A stretch of 8,108 nucleotides of DNA from Pseudomonadota bacterium (GTDB taxonomy: Bacteria; Pseudomonadota; Gammaproteobacteria; Xanthomonadales; Xanthomonadaceae): the NCBI GenBank assembly GCA_023444765.1, contig JAEXLY010000138.1, forward strand, positions 1 through 8,108, given 5' to 3'. Every line of letters begins with the position of its first letter. The stretch's first letter is position 1. The translations under genes were made by a program, and so were the position numbers. Below, piece after piece: positions 6,602 to 8,108 of the stretch. The notes under the pieces are model-generated. The model searched no databases. It worked only from the letters and a program-made list of their open reading frames with translations, and was not told where the DNA came from.

Positions 6602-7269
6602 GCGATCCGGACAAGTTCGGCGCACACGAAGTGGCTGCATGGCTGCGCCGCCAGCCCAGGTTCCTGCAGCAGTTCCCGGACCTCGCATTGAGCCTCGTCG
6701 TGCCGCGCGAGGACGGGCCTGCGGCGTCGCTGGCCAGTTACCAGCTCGAGGTGCTGCGCGACAAGAACCGCGAGCTCTCGCGCAGGCTGCACGACCTCTA
6801 TGCGGTCTCGCAGGAGAACGAGCGGCTGGCCGTGCGCACCCACCAGTTGACCCTGGCGCTGATGCGGCAGTCCGACCGCGCCGGCGTGGCCAGCGCGATG
6901 GCCGCGACGCTGGAAGAGGATTTCGCAGGGGACCTGGTGCGCATCGTGCTGTTCCAGCCGGTCGACGGTCTGGGCGAACAGCCCTGGCTGCAGGTCATCG
7001 GGCGCGAGGCGGCGGTGCTCGCGCCGTTCACCGACGCGCTCAAGGGCGGAGAGCCGTTGTGCGGCCGGTTGCATCCGGACAAGCAGGCGCTGCTGTATGG
7101 CGCGCGCGTCGACGAAGTGCAGTCGAGCGCGTTGCTGGCGCTGGAGGGCACCGGCCTGGTCGCGGTGGGCAGCACCGACCCCAACCGCTTCTATCCGGGG
7201 ATGGGCACGCTGTTCCTGCGCATGATGGGCGAGGCCTTCGAAGTGGCGTTGCGCCGGTTCGATGGCTGA
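6598..7269 (+). CDS. DUF484 family protein
   Basis: This 223-aa protein is of the DUF484 family (E. coli YigA), of unknown biochemical role and conserved between dapF and xerC. The N-terminal helix region has the family pattern VAAWLRRQPRFLQQFPDL (12-29) followed by SLVVP. A probable coiled coil runs about 44-80 (YQLEVLRDKNRELSRRL and following), and the rest (about 84-220) looks like a GAF-type sensor fold, ending in the conserved GSTDPNRFYPGMGTLFL. ATG 6598 overlaps the dapF stop (ATGA) and has AAGGGGAG about 8 nt upstream; a GTG at 6589 is too close to that site. The overlap suggests translational coupling to dapF. It is expected to be cytoplasmic, with no signal peptide or membrane segment. 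The GAF-like reading is from family knowledge; no ligand can be inferred. Confidence 0.92.
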   Translation: MSDPDKFGAHEVAAWLRRQPRFLQQFPDLALSLVVPREDGPAASLASYQLEVLRDKNRELSRRLHDLYAVSQENERLAVRTHQLTLALMRQSDRAGVASAMAATLEEDFAGDLVRIVLFQPVDGLGEQPWLQVIGREAAVLAPFTDALKGGEPLCGRLHPDKQALLYGARVDEVQSSALLALEGTGLVAVGSTDPNRFYPGMGTLFLRMMGEAFEVALRRFDG

Positions 7270-7333
7270 ACGGGTCGCCATGTGGTGGTACGGGTCCCGC
7301 GCGCCCAAGGCCCTAGCTGGCGAGCGCGCGTGA
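7262..7333 (+). CDS. Possible 23-codon bridging mini-ORF
   Basis: ATG at 7262 lies inside the last codons of the DUF484 gene (ATGGCTGA contains its stop), and this frame ends in TGA at 7331-7333, which overlaps the likely GTG start of xerC at 7330 (GTGA). The peptide would be 23 aa with a Met-Trp-Trp-Tyr cluster and several basic residues. No good Shine-Dalgarno is seen, so it would depend on ribosomes arriving from the upstream gene. Its exact fit suggests a coupling ORF that hands ribosomes to xerC, but a chance open frame this short is also quite likely. Confidence 0.25.
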   Translation: MAERVAMWWYGSRAPKALAGERA

Positions 7334-8108
7334 AGGAGATCCAGGCCTTCCTCGGGTACCTGGAGGTCGAGCGCCGCGTCTCGCCGCATACGCTTGACGC
7401 TTATCGGCGGGACCTCGAGGCGCTGGCCGCGTGGTCCGGGCCGCACGGTGGCGTTCCCGGACTGGCCGAGGCGGACGTGCGCGCTTTCATCGCCGCCGAG
7501 CATCGCCGCGGCCTGTCGCCCAAGAGCCTGCAGCGGCGGCTGTCGGCGGTGCGCAGCTTCTACCAGTGGCTGCTCAGGCACGGCCGCATCGCGGCCAATC
7601 CCGCCGCCGGCATCCGTGCGCCGAAGGCGCCGCGCAAGCTGCCCCAGGTGCTCGACGCGGACGAGGCCAAGGCGCTGGTGGAAGTGCCCACGGATGCTCC
7701 GCTGGGCCTGCGCGACCGGGCGATGCTGGAACTGTTCTATTCGTCGGGACTGCGGCTGAGCGAGCTGTGCGCGTTGCGCTGGCGCGACCTGCACCTGGAA
7801 GACGGGCTCGTCAACGTGCGCGGCAAGGGCGGCAAGGAGCGGATCGTCCCGGTAGGATCGTTTGCGCGCAGGGCGCTGCAGGAATGGCGCGCCGGCAGCC
7901 GTGGCGCGGACGAGGCGCCGGTATTCCCCGGCCGGGGCGGCGGACCGATCGGTCCGCGCGCGATCCAGATCCGGATGCGCCAGCTGGCCCAGCGCCAGGG
8001 GCTGTTCAAACGCGTGCACCCGCACCTGCTGCGGCATTCGTTCGCCAGCCATGTGCTCGAGTCCTCCGGCGACCTGCGCGGGGTGCAGGAACTGCTCGGC
8101 CACGCCGA
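7330..8108 (+). CDS. xerC: Tyrosine recombinase XerC (3' end cut by window)
   Basis: This site-specific recombinase acts with XerD at the dif site to resolve chromosome dimers at division. 259 codons are visible and the frame runs off the window. The N-terminal SAM-like core-binding domain (about 1-85) has VERRVSPHTLDAYRRDL and LSPKSLQRRLSAVRSFYQWL. The catalytic domain shows Arg142 (SSGLRLSEL), Lys166 (RGKGGKERIVPV), His232 and Arg235 (HPHLLRHSF), and His258 (LLGHA). The nucleophile Tyr, expected about 9 residues later, lies beyond the window. Position after lptM-dapF-DUF484 is the conserved xerC locus and argues against a phage or integron integrase. GTG 7330 is chosen from homology length and its GTGA overlap with the mini-ORF; in-frame GTG 7282 or 7285 are alternatives that would add 15-16 residues. 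No strong Shine-Dalgarno is seen for any of them. Confidence 0.94.
   Translation, partial: MKEIQAFLGYLEVERRVSPHTLDAYRRDLEALAAWSGPHGGVPGLAEADVRAFIAAEHRRGLSPKSLQRRLSAVRSFYQWLLRHGRIAANPAAGIRAPKAPRKLPQVLDADEAKALVEVPTDAPLGLRDRAMLELFYSSGLRLSELCALRWRDLHLEDGLVNVRGKGGKERIVPVGSFARRALQEWRAGSRGADEAPVFPGRGGGPIGPRAIQIRMRQLAQRQGLFKRVHPHLLRHSFASHVLESSGDLRGVQELLGHA

Noticed and set aside
4874..8103. Minus-strand frames of 604 and 638 codons (4874-6688 and 6187-8103)
   Set aside because: They run opposite DUF454, lptM, dapF, DUF484 and xerC, all recognised on the + strand, and show no domain signature of their own.
7330..8108. Tyrosine recombinase as a phage, transposon or integron integrase
   Set aside because: Motifs and the lptM-dapF-DUF484 context match housekeeping XerC, and no attachment site, tRNA target or cargo is visible.

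Overview
This window is an ordinary, GC-rich chromosomal segment from a gammaproteobacterium, most likely a member of the Xanthomonadaceae/Lysobacteraceae (Lysobacter, Luteimonas or Xanthomonas type). The basis is the style of the rRNA sequences, the high GC content, a pair of exported S9 peptidases, and the conserved order lptM-dapF-DUF484-xerC. Every gene reads on the + strand.

Region 1 (about 1-383) is the distal end of a ribosomal RNA operon. It holds the last bases of 23S rRNA, a spacer of about 137 nt, a complete 5S rRNA, and a strong intrinsic terminator with an 11-bp stem and a T-run. No distal tRNA follows the 5S gene.

Region 2 (about 470-4878) holds two tandem, complete serine peptidases of the prolyl oligopeptidase family (S9A). 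The first is a prolyl-oligopeptidase-type enzyme and the second is an oligopeptidase B. Both carry N-terminal signal peptides and intact Ser-Asp-His triads, so both should work on peptides outside the cytoplasm: one with a proline-type S1 pocket, the other with acidic residues for Arg/Lys substrates. A strong GC hairpin without a T-run sits between them, and a terminator-like hairpin follows the second gene.

Region 3 (about 4967-5392) is a small DUF454 (YbaN-like) inner-membrane protein.

Region 4 (5434 to the window end) is the conserved housekeeping cluster: lptM (LPS-translocon maturation lipoprotein), dapF (diaminopimelate epimerase, for lysine and peptidoglycan), a DUF484 protein, and xerC (chromosome dimer resolution recombinase), which the window edge cuts. 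dapF and the DUF484 gene overlap by ATGA. A 23-codon mini-ORF exactly bridges the DUF484 stop and the likely xerC GTG start. The DUF454 gene and lptM both have a -10-like hexamer ending 6 nt before the ATG, which suggests leaderless transcripts.

I found no mobile element, CRISPR array, phage gene or defence system, and no convincing undescribed multi-gene system. The points worth a second look are small: start-site and leaderless signals, the mini-ORF, the acidic LptM tail, and the paired exported peptidases.
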